Below are positions 24,614-32,573 of a stretch of DNA of 64,000 bases, in pieces. A program made the position numbers and the translations under genes. Source of the DNA: Methanomassiliicoccales archaeon LGM-DZ1 (GTDB taxonomy: Archaea > Thermoplasmatota > Thermoplasmata > Methanomassiliicoccales > Methanomethylophilaceae); the NCBI GenBank assembly GCA_030168595.1, contig CP115556.1, positions 1,612,001 to 1,676,000 of the forward strand, given 5' to 3'. The first letter of the stretch is position 1; the number at the start of each line of letters is the position of its first letter. The notes under the pieces are model-generated. The model had not been told where the DNA came from. It did not search any database and saw only the letters and a list, made by a program, of their open reading frames with translations.

Positions 24614-25924
24614 TCAGTAATCCGTGATCTCGGATTTCATGAACTCGCGCATGAGGCAGGTCGCGTAGTTCCCTTTGGGCAGGAAGAACTTCAGGGAGTA
24701 AGAGTTCCCGGATACTTCGTAAGAGAGGTCCCTGACCGGGCAGAGGATTTCCCTCCTGCCGCCTTCCGAGCTGCAGTGCGGCAGGCCGGGAATGATGAAG
24801 TTGTCGGGCTCGAGGCCCTGCTCCTCCACGACCTTCCTCTCGATCTCCCCCATCTCTCCGTCCGCGAACTCGCTCGCGGAACCGAACAGGCACCCGGTGA
24901 CGAACGCCCTGCCGAGCCTGACCTGCCTGTCGACCAGGTCGATGTTGGCATCTGTGGCCCTCACGGGCCTCTCATGCATCGGTATGCCGTCAGGGTCCAG
25001 CGGGATGACGATGTCCCCCACGGCAGGCCTGTTGATGGGCATCCCGGCCGCGATGCGCCTGCTGAGCATGATGTTGAACAGGTACGACTGGTAGGCGTGG
25101 ACGAACATCATCTGCAGGTTCACAGGCATCTCCGCGATGGCTCCGACCCAATCGCCCGGGCGGTCCACCATGTGCATGACCATGGTCTTCTCGAAGCTCA
25201 TCGCTTCGGGGATCTCCCCGACCAGCGGCCCCCAGTCGTCCGCGGCCGCCAGCTTCTCTCTCATGCCGAAGGCGGAATCGTCCTTGGACGCGTTCGTCGC
25301 CGGGTCGCAGACATAGCATCTGACCGCACCTTCGATATCCCCGCGGACGAGATGCTCCCCGACGAGATGGGTTATGGGCCTGACGATGCCGAACCTCTGA
25401 ACTCCGTAATAGTTCGGGAAGCCTCCGACGGTCCCGATCTCCGCCGCGACGCTGCTGACAGAATCCTCGATCTCCGCTTCCGACATATCGCAGCCGGAGA
25501 CCCTGATCCTGAAATCGTTGCCGGAGAGGTCCCCGAGCTTCAGCCCGCGGTTGGAGGTGTAGACATCGGATATGCTGATGTCCTTGAGGGACAGCCTGCC
25601 CAGGATGTCCGGCGAGCCCAGGAAGGACATCAGCTGGGTGGTGACGGCGCGCTTGTCCTTGGTGCCGGCGAAGCCGATCCTGTCGCGCGATATGCCCAAC
25701 TGGCGGGACATCAGGCGGATCATGCGGTTGGTCTCCCAGTTGCGGGCGGTCACCGTGGCTATGGTGAAGCGCCCGTTGTCGGCCGGCTCCGGTCTGGAAG
25801 AGACCTCGGTGACGACGAAATCCTCGGGGGCGGCCTTGATGCGGCCGCCGGTGCCCGCGCCGCCCGTGAGGTAATAGAGCATGCCGACGTCCGCTTCGGC
25901 GGTGCGGCATTCCCTGAAGGCCAT
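24614..25924 (-). CDS. truD: tRNA pseudouridine synthase D
   Basis: 436 residues. TruD makes pseudouridine 13 in tRNA. The catalytic aspartate is in GFAGTKDKRAVTTQ (motif GxKDxxA), and NWETNRMIR and the N-terminal PEDFVVTE are also TruD signatures. The ATG at 25924 is used; a GTG at 25930 that overlaps the rpoL stop (GTGA) is an equally possible start and would add two residues. It is the last gene of a minus-strand run with rpoL and probably the DNA ligase. Confidence 0.94.
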   Translation of the reverse strand: MAFRECRTAEADVGMLYYLTGGAGTGGRIKAAPEDFVVTEVSSRPEPADNGRFTIATVTARNWETNRMIRLMSRQLGISRDRIGFAGTKDKRAVTTQLMSFLGSPDILGRLSLKDISISDVYTSNRGLKLGDLSGNDFRIRVSGCDMSEAEIEDSVSSVAAEIGTVGGFPNYYGVQRFGIVRPITHLVGEHLVRGDIEGAVRCYVCDPATNASKDDSAFGMREKLAAADDWGPLVGEIPEAMSFEKTMVMHMVDRPGDWVGAIAEMPVNLQMMFVHAYQSYLFNIMLSRRIAAGMPINRPAVGDIVIPLDPDGIPMHERPVRATDANIDLVDRQVRLGRAFVTGCLFGSASEFADGEMGEIERKVVEEQGLEPDNFIIPGLPHCSSEGGRREILCPVRDLSYEVSGNSYSLKFFLPKGNYATCLMREFMKSEITDY

Positions 25925-25926
25925 GT

Positions 25927-26187
25927 TCACTCTTCGATTTTGCTGAAATAGGCTGCGACCGCCTCGGCGGCCTTCTTCAGGGCCGCTTCGGGAGTGCCGG
26001 AGGAGACCTTGATCTCGAGGTAGGGGTCGTCAAGGTCGGGATGGTCCTCGATGTACCTGCTGTAAACGACGTCCTTGTCGGAGTTGAGCTCCTGAATCAG
26101 GGGCTCCACAAGGGTTGTGCTTGAATCTTTGAGCCCGATCCTGAGGGTCTTGCCCTCGTCGGACCTGGTCACAACGTACATCTGCAT
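25927..26187 (-). CDS. rpoL: DNA-directed RNA polymerase subunit L
   Basis: 86 residues, the archaeal equivalent of Rpb11, which dimerises with subunit D in polymerase assembly. Typical features are the N-terminal strands, EGKTLRIGLKDSSTTLVEPLIQ around 10-31 (a form of the alpha motif) and a C-terminal amphipathic helix. The ATG at 26187 is chosen because a TATA box is centred 25 bp upstream; a much longer frame from 26622 runs through the promoter and the ligase gene and is rejected. An ATG two codons later is also possible. Confidence 0.93.
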   Translation of the reverse strand: MQMYVVTRSDEGKTLRIGLKDSSTTLVEPLIQELNSDKDVVYSRYIEDHPDLDDPYLEIKVSSGTPEAALKKAAEAVAAYFSKIEE

Positions 26188-26204
26188 GTTTGGCCCATCG
26201 CGCG

Positions 26205-26218
26205 TTTTATTATAAAGG
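26205..26218 (-). promoter_or_regulatory. TATA box of rpoL
   Basis: CCTTTATAATAAAA on the minus strand, immediately past the ligase stop and centred about 25 bp before the rpoL start; it also shows that rpoL has its own promoter. Confidence 0.6.
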
Positions 26219-26222
26219 TTTG

Positions 26223-28055
26223 TCACTCGTCCGCGGAACCGTTCTCCGATGCCCTCTCGGCCTCTTCCACGCTTTCCACGTCCCTCTCGTCCTGCATCTC
26301 GTAGAATTCGACGATCTCGGCGGCGGTGGTGCACTGCTCGGGGGTCTTGTCGTCCCTCACCCTGCCGGTGAACCTGGGGAACCTGAGGCCCAGCCCCGAG
26401 CCCTCCTTGACCGCGCCGCGGGCGATGGTGTGGATGGGGCTGATGCTGATGTCCGCGGCGGTGACCTCGAGGACCAGCCCAGGGACGAACCACACGTCCG
26501 GCACCATCTCGGCGTCCACAGATGACGGCCGTCCCTCCGACCTGTACTTCTCCAGCATTCCCGGCAGGGCGGCCAGGAACGCATCGTCGAACCCGGTCCC
26601 CAGCTTGCATGCGGTGCCCCACCTTCCCGTGTCTGGGTCATATGCCGCCATCAGCAGGGCGCCGTAGACGCCGGCGCGCTTGCCCATGCCGTAGAACGCC
26701 CCCACGACGGTGAGGTCGAAGCTGTCGACGAGGGCCTGGGTGTAGTCCTTCTTGTACTTGATCCAGAGGAACCCCCTGGAACCGGCGCGGTACACGGAGT
26801 CCTGGGCCAGGGATTTGGCCATGATGCCCTCGCATTTCGACCCGATGGCGGTGTCGAAGAACTTCTGGGCCTCCTCCTCGGACCCTATGACCGCCCTCTC
26901 TGAATAACCCAGGCGGTCGTACCCGTCCCCCTTCGACTCCGAGAACGAGGACTCGAGCATCATCCTCCTGTAGGGGTAGGGCTTGAGGGTCAGGTCTTCG
27001 CCGTCGCGGTAGAGCATGTCGAACATGAATATGCGCACGGGGACGTCCTCGACGGCCTTGGACATGCCGTGCTTCTTCCTCCTGTGGGTCACGTTCTGGA
27101 ACGGGAGGAGCCCGTCGGCGGCGGGGTCGTAGGCGACGCACTCGCCCTCGACTATGGCCTCCTTCCCCTTCAGCTGGGCGGCCAGCGCCTCCCCGATGTC
27201 CGGGAAGTTGGGGGTCAGGTCCTCCAGGCGGCGGGAGTAGAGCTTCACGAAGCCGTCCGGGCCCTTCCTGATGTGGGCCTGCACGCGGATGCCGTCGTAC
27301 TTGTACTCGAAGGCGCACTTCCCGCCCATCCTCGCCATGATGTCCGGGAGGGACCTGAGCCTCTCGGCGAGCATCACCTTCACCGGGCTCCCGACGGCCA
27401 CCTTTATCGCGCGGACCCCGTCCATGCCCTTCTCCGCGAGCGTCTCGGCCACCAGGCCCATGTCGCAGGTGATGTTGAACGCCCTCTCGATCTCCGGGCG
27501 GTCGTCCTTCGACGCGAAGGCCTGCGCCAGGGCGTCCATGACGGTCATGGAGCCGGCACCCACCCTCATCCTGCCGGTGACGATCCTGCAGAGGTAGCGG
27601 GCCTCCAGCGGGCCGGAGTCCGAAAGCATCCTGGCGAGGATCTTGGTCTTCCGGTCCTGGGAGTCCTTCCCGGAGGCGGACTCTATCTTCAGCAGGGAAT
27701 CTACTACTCCTTCGAAGGTCAGCGGCTCGGAGAACAGGGTCATCTGCTTCTTCTTCTGGGTCAGCACCTCGGCGACCTCTCCCGGGTCCCCGGTCCTGAC
27801 CCACATGTCCTCGACCTCGGAGAGGCTCCTGCCCGATACCGAGGAGATCGCCCTCAGGACCAGCTTGTCGGCCATGCCGAGCTCCAGGGGGACGAAGTCC
27901 GGGTGCAGCCTGCCCACCGACAGGTAGATCGTCTGCCTGATGTACTTCGGGTCGATCTCCGAGAAGTACCCGGCCAGTATGTCGGTCATCTCCAGTCTGC
28001 TCGATGTCGATTCGAGCCTGTCGAACGTCTCCGCCAGTTCGCTGAAAAGCATCAT
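26223..28055 (-). CDS. lig: ATP-dependent DNA ligase (archaeal/eukaryal type)
   Basis: About 610 residues, which seals nicks in replication and repair. The nucleotidyl-lysine motif I is YKYDGIRVQAH (Lys adenylated), with EGECVAYDP (motif III), GIMAKSL (motif IV) and LWIKYKKDY (motif V) downstream; the N-terminal helical DNA-binding domain spans about residues 1-220. Two starts are possible: ATG 28064 (MGKMMLF) and ATG 28055 (MMLF). GGAGG sits one base before 28064 but nine bases before 28055, so I take 28055. The C-terminal 25 residues are acidic. Confidence 0.95.
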   Translation of the reverse strand: MMLFSELAETFDRLESTSSRLEMTDILAGYFSEIDPKYIRQTIYLSVGRLHPDFVPLELGMADKLVLRAISSVSGRSLSEVEDMWVRTGDPGEVAEVLTQKKKQMTLFSEPLTFEGVVDSLLKIESASGKDSQDRKTKILARMLSDSGPLEARYLCRIVTGRMRVGAGSMTVMDALAQAFASKDDRPEIERAFNITCDMGLVAETLAEKGMDGVRAIKVAVGSPVKVMLAERLRSLPDIMARMGGKCAFEYKYDGIRVQAHIRKGPDGFVKLYSRRLEDLTPNFPDIGEALAAQLKGKEAIVEGECVAYDPAADGLLPFQNVTHRRKKHGMSKAVEDVPVRIFMFDMLYRDGEDLTLKPYPYRRMMLESSFSESKGDGYDRLGYSERAVIGSEEEAQKFFDTAIGSKCEGIMAKSLAQDSVYRAGSRGFLWIKYKKDYTQALVDSFDLTVVGAFYGMGKRAGVYGALLMAAYDPDTGRWGTACKLGTGFDDAFLAALPGMLEKYRSEGRPSSVDAEMVPDVWFVPGLVLEVTAADISISPIHTIARGAVKEGSGLGLRFPRFTGRVRDDKTPEQCTTAAEIVEFYEMQDERDVESVEEAERASENGSADE

Positions 28056-28098
28056 CTTCCCCATCCTCCGTCATCATATCAAACATGCCGCCGGGCCG

Positions 28099-29637
28099 TC
28101 AGAAGTACGTCTGGCCGGAGCCCACCCTCGGCCCCTTGGACAGGGACCTGCTGAGAGATTCCAGCCTCTGGCGCATCATCTCCTCCTTCTTCTTGCTGGC
28201 CTTCTCGACGGCCTCGTCCATCGTGCCCTTGGCCACCAGCACGTAGACCTCGCCGTCGCTCTTCCTCCCGGTCCTCCCGCGGCGCTGTATAGTGCGGATC
28301 TCCGACGACACGGGCTCGTAGAAGATCACCGCATTGGTGCTGGCTATGTCGAGACCCTCCTCGCCGACGGAGGTGGAGACGACCACGTTAAAGTCTCCGC
28401 TGCGGAAACGTTCCAGCATCTCGATCTGCTCGCTCTGCCTCAGGCCGCCGTTGGCCTGCCCGATGAGCTTGGCGACCCTCGCGCCGTTCACCAGGGCGAG
28501 CTTCTCGCTGAGGATGTCGCAGGTCTCCCTGTACTGAGCGAAGACCAGCACCCTGGGGCTCTCGCCCGAGGCGATGACGCGCGACACCAGGCCCATCACC
28601 TGCGAGATCTTCGGGTGCCCGACATTGCTGCTCTCCGCCATGTGCCAGGCGTGCAGGTATCCCTCGTCCTGGGTCAGCTCGCGGTCGGCCTTGGACGCTC
28701 CCGGGGCCTCGGCATCGGCGTTCACCTTGGACAGGAACTTCCTGAGCTGGGGGATCCCCTGCGTCTCCGCGAGCTCGATGGCGTAGAGGAGCTTGATGCA
28801 GGCCGAGGTGAGGACCAGACCGCGGAAAACGGTGTAGGTCCTCTCCCCCCTGCCCAGGCGCATCTGGAGGGACGATTGGATCGAGAGCATGTGCTTCTTG
28901 GACGCCGGCCATCCCGGATCGGTGAGCCTGAGGGCCACCAGGTCCCCGAAGTACCCGTCGAGCACTTTCTTCAGCTCCGCGGAGATGTCCGTAATCTCCT
29001 GCGGCAGGGTGACCTCGATCCTGTTCACATAGGTGTCGTGCACGTAAGGGGAGACGTCCGGGTCGTCCTCGGTGCGCATCTCGATCCTCACCAGGCCCAG
29101 GTTCCTGCAGACCTCCTCGATCCTGGAGGCGTCGCTGCCAGGGGAGGCGGTCATGCCGAGGGTGCGGCAGCCGGCCGGGATGTAGCGGGCGACGTTCACG
29201 TAATCGTAGTTGCCGGTGGCGCGGTGGGCCTCATCGAATATGACCATGCCGAACCCGGATAGGTCGTAGACTCCGTTGTCGAGGTCGTTGGAGACCGATT
29301 GGGGGGTGGAGACCGTGAACCCGCTCCCGGCTATGACCGCGGCCCTCTTGGGCGGGCGCATCTGCCCGTTGAGCATCCCCACGGAGATGCCGTCCAGCAT
29401 CGATGAGAAGTACTCGCTGTGCTGGTCGACGAGCGGCTTGGTGGGCGCCAGCATGAGCACTTTCTTCCCTTCGGAGAGCACCCTGGCGGCCGCCAAAAGG
29501 GCGACGGCGGTCTTCCCCAGCCCGGTGGGCAGGATGACGAGGGTGTTCTGCCTGAGGCATTCCGCGGCGATCTCCGACTGGTAGCGTCTGTCCTCCAGTC
29601 TTCCTTCGGCGATGCCCGGCATGCGGACATACTGCAT
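28099..29637 (-). CDS. hef: Hef/FANCM-type superfamily 2 helicase without nuclease domain
   Basis: 512 residues. Walker A is PTGLGKTAVAL, Walker B DEAH, TASPGS is motif III, and SVGEEGLDI and QRRGRTGR are motifs V and VI. The inserted helical domain between the two RecA folds, rich in Leu and Arg, is the fork-recognition insert of Hef and FANCM. In Euryarchaeota Hef usually carries a C-terminal XPF-type nuclease and HhH region, making about 750 residues; here the protein ends soon after motif VI (GSGQTYF), so it is helicase-only, possibly working with a separate nuclease. A TATA box at 29656-29669 (minus) is centred 25 bp before the ATG. Confidence 0.88.
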   Translation of the reverse strand: MQYVRMPGIAEGRLEDRRYQSEIAAECLRQNTLVILPTGLGKTAVALLAAARVLSEGKKVLMLAPTKPLVDQHSEYFSSMLDGISVGMLNGQMRPPKRAAVIAGSGFTVSTPQSVSNDLDNGVYDLSGFGMVIFDEAHRATGNYDYVNVARYIPAGCRTLGMTASPGSDASRIEEVCRNLGLVRIEMRTEDDPDVSPYVHDTYVNRIEVTLPQEITDISAELKKVLDGYFGDLVALRLTDPGWPASKKHMLSIQSSLQMRLGRGERTYTVFRGLVLTSACIKLLYAIELAETQGIPQLRKFLSKVNADAEAPGASKADRELTQDEGYLHAWHMAESSNVGHPKISQVMGLVSRVIASGESPRVLVFAQYRETCDILSEKLALVNGARVAKLIGQANGGLRQSEQIEMLERFRSGDFNVVVSTSVGEEGLDIASTNAVIFYEPVSSEIRTIQRRGRTGRKSDGEVYVLVAKGTMDEAVEKASKKKEEMMRQRLESLSRSLSKGPRVGSGQTYF

Positions 29638-29673
29638 ATACCCAGGTTATCGGCGGTTTATTAAAAAGGATTA

Positions 29674-29702
29674 TCGGGCCGCCCGATCGGGGGCAGGCCC
29701 GA
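29674..29702 (-). terminator. Hairpin between hef promoter and the IscA-like gene
   Basis: TCGGGCC (29674-29680) and GGCCCGA (29696-29702) form a 7-bp stem just downstream of the minus-strand gene ending at 29712. Confidence 0.4.
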
Positions 29703-29711
29703 CGGAAGGTT

Positions 29712-30044
29712 TCAGTAGGAACCGCATCCGCCGCCGCAGGATGCGCAGCCGTTGAAGTTGGGGTTGCGTATCGAGAGGCCGGTGCCGAAGTTCGGGTCGT
29801 CGACGAACTCGATGACGCACTCGTCGAGGGCCTTGGCGGTCTCGTCGTCATAGAACATGTCGAAGCTCTTCGCGGTCTTGTCGACCTGCTCCCCCTCGGA
29901 GGGCTTCTCCTGGAAGGACATCCCGAACTGCGGGCCGGAGCATGCGTACCCGGAGAGGTAAACCTTGATACCCCATCCGGTCTTCTGGTTCTTCTCGAGG
30001 AGCTCGTCGATGAACTTCTCCGCTTCAGGGGTTATTGTAACCAT
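29712..30044 (-). CDS. IscA/HesB-type Fe-S cluster assembly protein
   Basis: 110 residues of the A-type carrier family. The first part MVTITPEAEKFIDELL and LSGYACSGPQFGM, with Cys in the position of the first IscA cysteine, is followed by a C-terminal CASCGGGC, richer in cysteine than the usual CGCG. It should hold or deliver a 2Fe-2S or 4Fe-4S cluster. It is next to an AhpD-like gene on the same strand but has its own TATA-like element (ATTTTTATAGC, minus, 30070-30080). Confidence 0.85.
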   Translation of the reverse strand: MVTITPEAEKFIDELLEKNQKTGWGIKVYLSGYACSGPQFGMSFQEKPSEGEQVDKTAKSFDMFYDDETAKALDECVIEFVDDPNFGTGLSIRNPNFNGCASCGGGCGSY

Positions 30045-30107
30045 GATTTATGATTAGTCAGGACTGCTATAAAAATGTTAGGTGGTACCTAAATCAGCCT
30101 GTATGAG

Positions 30108-30491
30108 TCACTCCACATCCATGCCGTAAACGTCCGCGAACACGCGGAAGGCGTACGACTGGCTCCTTGTCATGCACATGTAGCCGGCTATCTCGAGGAC
30201 CTCCAGGATCTCGTCCTTGGTGGCGCCGAGCGCGGCTGCGTTCCTGATGTGCTCCTTCATGCAGTACTGGCCTCCGAGCGCGGCTGCGGCGGCGAGCGCG
30301 ACCAGTTCTCTTGTCTTTTTATCCAGGCTTCCCTCGCCCTCGAACAGCTTCATGCTCAGCTCGGCGTTGGGGACGAAAAGGTCCGGGCGTTCCGAGAGGA
30401 CCTTGTTCACCAGGGGGACCTTCCCGCGCGTCTCCTCTATCGTTTTCAGGATCCCGTCGGCCTTCTCTCTAAGCTTCTCTTTGTTCTCCAT
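30108..30491 (-). CDS. Carboxymuconolactone decarboxylase (AhpD-like) family protein
   Basis: 127 residues, all helical, with QYCMKEHIRNA in the position of the family's CxxC/H motif: one Cys and a His three residues on (C-x3-H), the resolving Cys being absent. ELVALAAAAALGGQYC and GATKDEILEVLEIA are characteristic. Family members range from peroxidases to lactone decarboxylases, so the reaction cannot be assigned. Neighbourhood with an Fe-S carrier loosely suggests redox defence. Confidence 0.82.
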   Translation of the reverse strand: MENKEKLREKADGILKTIEETRGKVPLVNKVLSERPDLFVPNAELSMKLFEGEGSLDKKTRELVALAAAAALGGQYCMKEHIRNAAALGATKDEILEVLEIAGYMCMTRSQSYAFRVFADVYGMDVE

Positions 30492-30601
30492 GCCTGATGA
30501 TAGATGCGCATGATGTCATTCTTTTCCCTGCAGATGGAGGTCTTCTCCAACTTGGATTGATAATTTATACCGTGCGCGGGATACTTCGCCGGGGAAAACG
30601 A

Positions 30602-30688
30602 ATGCTGAAGACCACCAAGATTTTCATCGGCATCATTGTCGTCGCCGCCGTCATCGCGGCGGCCTGCTTCCTCGTCTTCTACGAGTGA
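30602..30688 (+). CDS. 28-residue single-helix peptide resembling the signal of the next gene
   Basis: Reads MLKTTKIFIGIIVVAAVIAA followed by ACFLVFYE and TGA. It has a TATA box (TTTATACC, 30566-30573) about 32 bp before the ATG. Its first 20 residues match closely the N-terminus of the secreted protein starting at 30860 (MLKTTKLFISLIAVSAIIAA). It may be a stand-alone membrane miniprotein, or the surviving signal peptide of a deleted paralogue. Confidence 0.5.
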   Translation: MLKTTKIFIGIIVVAAVIAAACFLVFYE

Positions 30689-30859
30689 ACTGCCGGCCCG
30701 TTCCGTGCGGGCCGGAAACGCCTTCCGCTCCATGCCTTCTGCAGATGATCCCGGAACGCTGTGTCCAGATGCGGAACGTTCGTTCGCCAGGTTTGGAAGA
30801 TACGTCCAATCGTTTTTATAATCTGATTAAGTTATCGAGTCCAGCAAAGCGTGGTAATA

Positions 30860-32506
30860 ATGCTGAAAACGACGAAATTGTTCATATCACTCATCGCCGT
30901 CTCCGCAATAATCGCCGCGGCGGCCGGGGCCGCCGTCTACGATGATTCCGACGGGGCGCATGAATACGACGGTTCCGTGCTCATCGAGGATCAGTACGGC
31001 GTCTATTTCTGGGCCCACGGCGACGGGGACGACTACGGAGAGGTCATAAAATCGATCGACGGCACCCGCGGCCTCGATATCGATTACACCGAGAGCAGCT
31101 ACGGTGTCATGGTCAGCGGCATCAACGGACTGTCCCAGACATCGGATTACTCCGGGTATTGGGCATTGTACCAGTACGATGACGGCAAGTGGGTCTACAG
31201 CAAGGTGGGCCTCAGCAGCGTCTCCACGGATGACTGCGAGTACATCGGCCTGTTCTATGTGAACTGCGATACATCCACCTACGCGGTCACCGCGGGCGGG
31301 CCCGACAACGTCGAGGTCCCGAAGGTCTGGAAGGCTGCCTACTTCACCGGTTCCCACAACGATGTCGTGTTCGCTATCCAGTCGCAGTCCGGCATGTACA
31401 TGTACGTCAACGGCCACGGCGACACGGTGTTCGACGCCTTCACGGATGCTGCTGAAACCTATAACATCCCCTTCGAGGCCAGCCATTCCAAGTACGGCGA
31501 CGGCATCCAGTCCCTCTTCGGCCTGTCGATGAGCTCTGCGACCGTCGGCGACAAGACCGTATGGACCTACTGGGCGCAGTTCGTCTCGAACAACAACGGC
31601 CCCTGGGCGTATGCGCAGATGACGATGGAGAAGCTCAGCACCGCAGTGTTCAGCCAGGTCGGCATCGCCTACGGCGACGGTTCCGAGATCACCGCCCCGC
31701 TCTATTCCCAATCGTCCGAGAAGGCATCCTCGCTGATCCTCATCGAGGACCAGTACGGCATCTACAGTTGGCTTTCCGCCGACAGCGGCGAGTATTCGAC
31801 CTATGCCGACATGCTCGTCGGCCTCGACGGGAAGAACGGGTTCGACATCGATTATACGAAGGGCAGCTACTTCAGCATCAACTCGATCAACGGGCTGGCG
31901 AACGACTATTCGAAGGCCAGCGAGAGCATCTACTATTACTGGGCCACTTACGTCTATGATGACGGGAAGTGGATCTACAGCGACAAGGCCGTCGACGGCC
32001 TCAGTACCTCGATGCACGATGTCATCGGCCTGTTCTACGTCAAAGGGACCATGGCAGGAACAGAGGAAGGAGGGCCCGAGAATGTTATCGTTCCGAACAT
32101 CTCCGATGCCGCTGCCTGGAACGGATCTACCGACGGCACGGTTTTCACGATCCAGTCCGAATCTGGGTACTACTTCTACATCAACGGGACCGGGAGCACG
32201 GTCTTCGATGCGTTCAGCGATGCCGCAAAGGATTACAACCTCCCCTTCGAGGCCAGCCATTCCAAGTACGGCGACGGAATAAAGTCACTGTTCGGCCTGG
32301 CGATGACCTCCAAGACCGACGGTACCACTACCACATGGACATACTGGGCGCAGTATGTGCTCGATGAAGCCGGCTCAGTCTGGGATTACTCCAGCTATAC
32401 GATGGAGAAGATCAGCACTTCCGACTGCTCGCAGATGGGCATCGCCTACGGCACCGGCAGCATGGGCGTGGGAGGCATCACCGCCCCTGTCTACAGCAAA
32501 AGCTGA
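30860..32506 (+). CDS. Secreted protein of four DUF4430-like (transcobalamin C-terminal-like) domains
   Basis: 548 residues. A signal peptide (MLKTTKLF then a hydrophobic run to about residue 26) is followed by two copies of a two-domain unit: A (about 38-150), B (155-275), A' (287-405), B' (410-540). Units share IEDQYGxY, DIDYT...SY, INGL, W..Y..DDGKW and VFDAF.DAA.....PFEASHSKYGDGI..LFGL. The periodic Trp/Tyr-rich pattern matches DUF4430, the beta-domain of transcobalamin and intrinsic factor. No C-terminal anchor is present. Next to btuF/btuC/btuD-like genes, it is probably a secreted or surface-associated corrinoid-binding protein; ligand binding is inferred. GTG 30851 is an alternative start. 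Confidence 0.78.
   Translation: MLKTTKLFISLIAVSAIIAAAAGAAVYDDSDGAHEYDGSVLIEDQYGVYFWAHGDGDDYGEVIKSIDGTRGLDIDYTESSYGVMVSGINGLSQTSDYSGYWALYQYDDGKWVYSKVGLSSVSTDDCEYIGLFYVNCDTSTYAVTAGGPDNVEVPKVWKAAYFTGSHNDVVFAIQSQSGMYMYVNGHGDTVFDAFTDAAETYNIPFEASHSKYGDGIQSLFGLSMSSATVGDKTVWTYWAQFVSNNNGPWAYAQMTMEKLSTAVFSQVGIAYGDGSEITAPLYSQSSEKASSLILIEDQYGIYSWLSADSGEYSTYADMLVGLDGKNGFDIDYTKGSYFSINSINGLANDYSKASESIYYYWATYVYDDGKWIYSDKAVDGLSTSMHDVIGLFYVKGTMAGTEEGGPENVIVPNISDAAAWNGSTDGTVFTIQSESGYYFYINGTGSTVFDAFSDAAKDYNLPFEASHSKYGDGIKSLFGLAMTSKTDGTTTTWTYWAQYVLDEAGSVWDYSSYTMEKISTSDCSQMGIAYGTGSMGVGGITAPVYSKS
31471..32276 (+). repeat. Internal duplication in the DUF4430-like protein gene
   Basis: A stretch of more than 30 identical bases, coding for FEASHSKYGDG, begins at 31471 and again about 774 bp later at 32245. 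It marks recent duplication of the roughly 250-codon A-B unit. Confidence 0.6.
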
Positions 32507-32573
32507 AAACCGAATGTTTTAAGGGAACAGGCCCGGGGCCTATAGGTCCCGGCCCCAGTTCCGGAGTGATATC

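Noticed and set aside
26188-26622. N-terminal extension of rpoL to 26622.
   Set aside because: The extra residues are antisense-like, run over the ligase gene and include the rpoL TATA box.
30497-30601. Extension of the 28-residue peptide upstream to 30497.
   Set aside because: The added part includes the TATA box region, and similarity to the neighbouring signal peptide begins only at the ATG at 30602.
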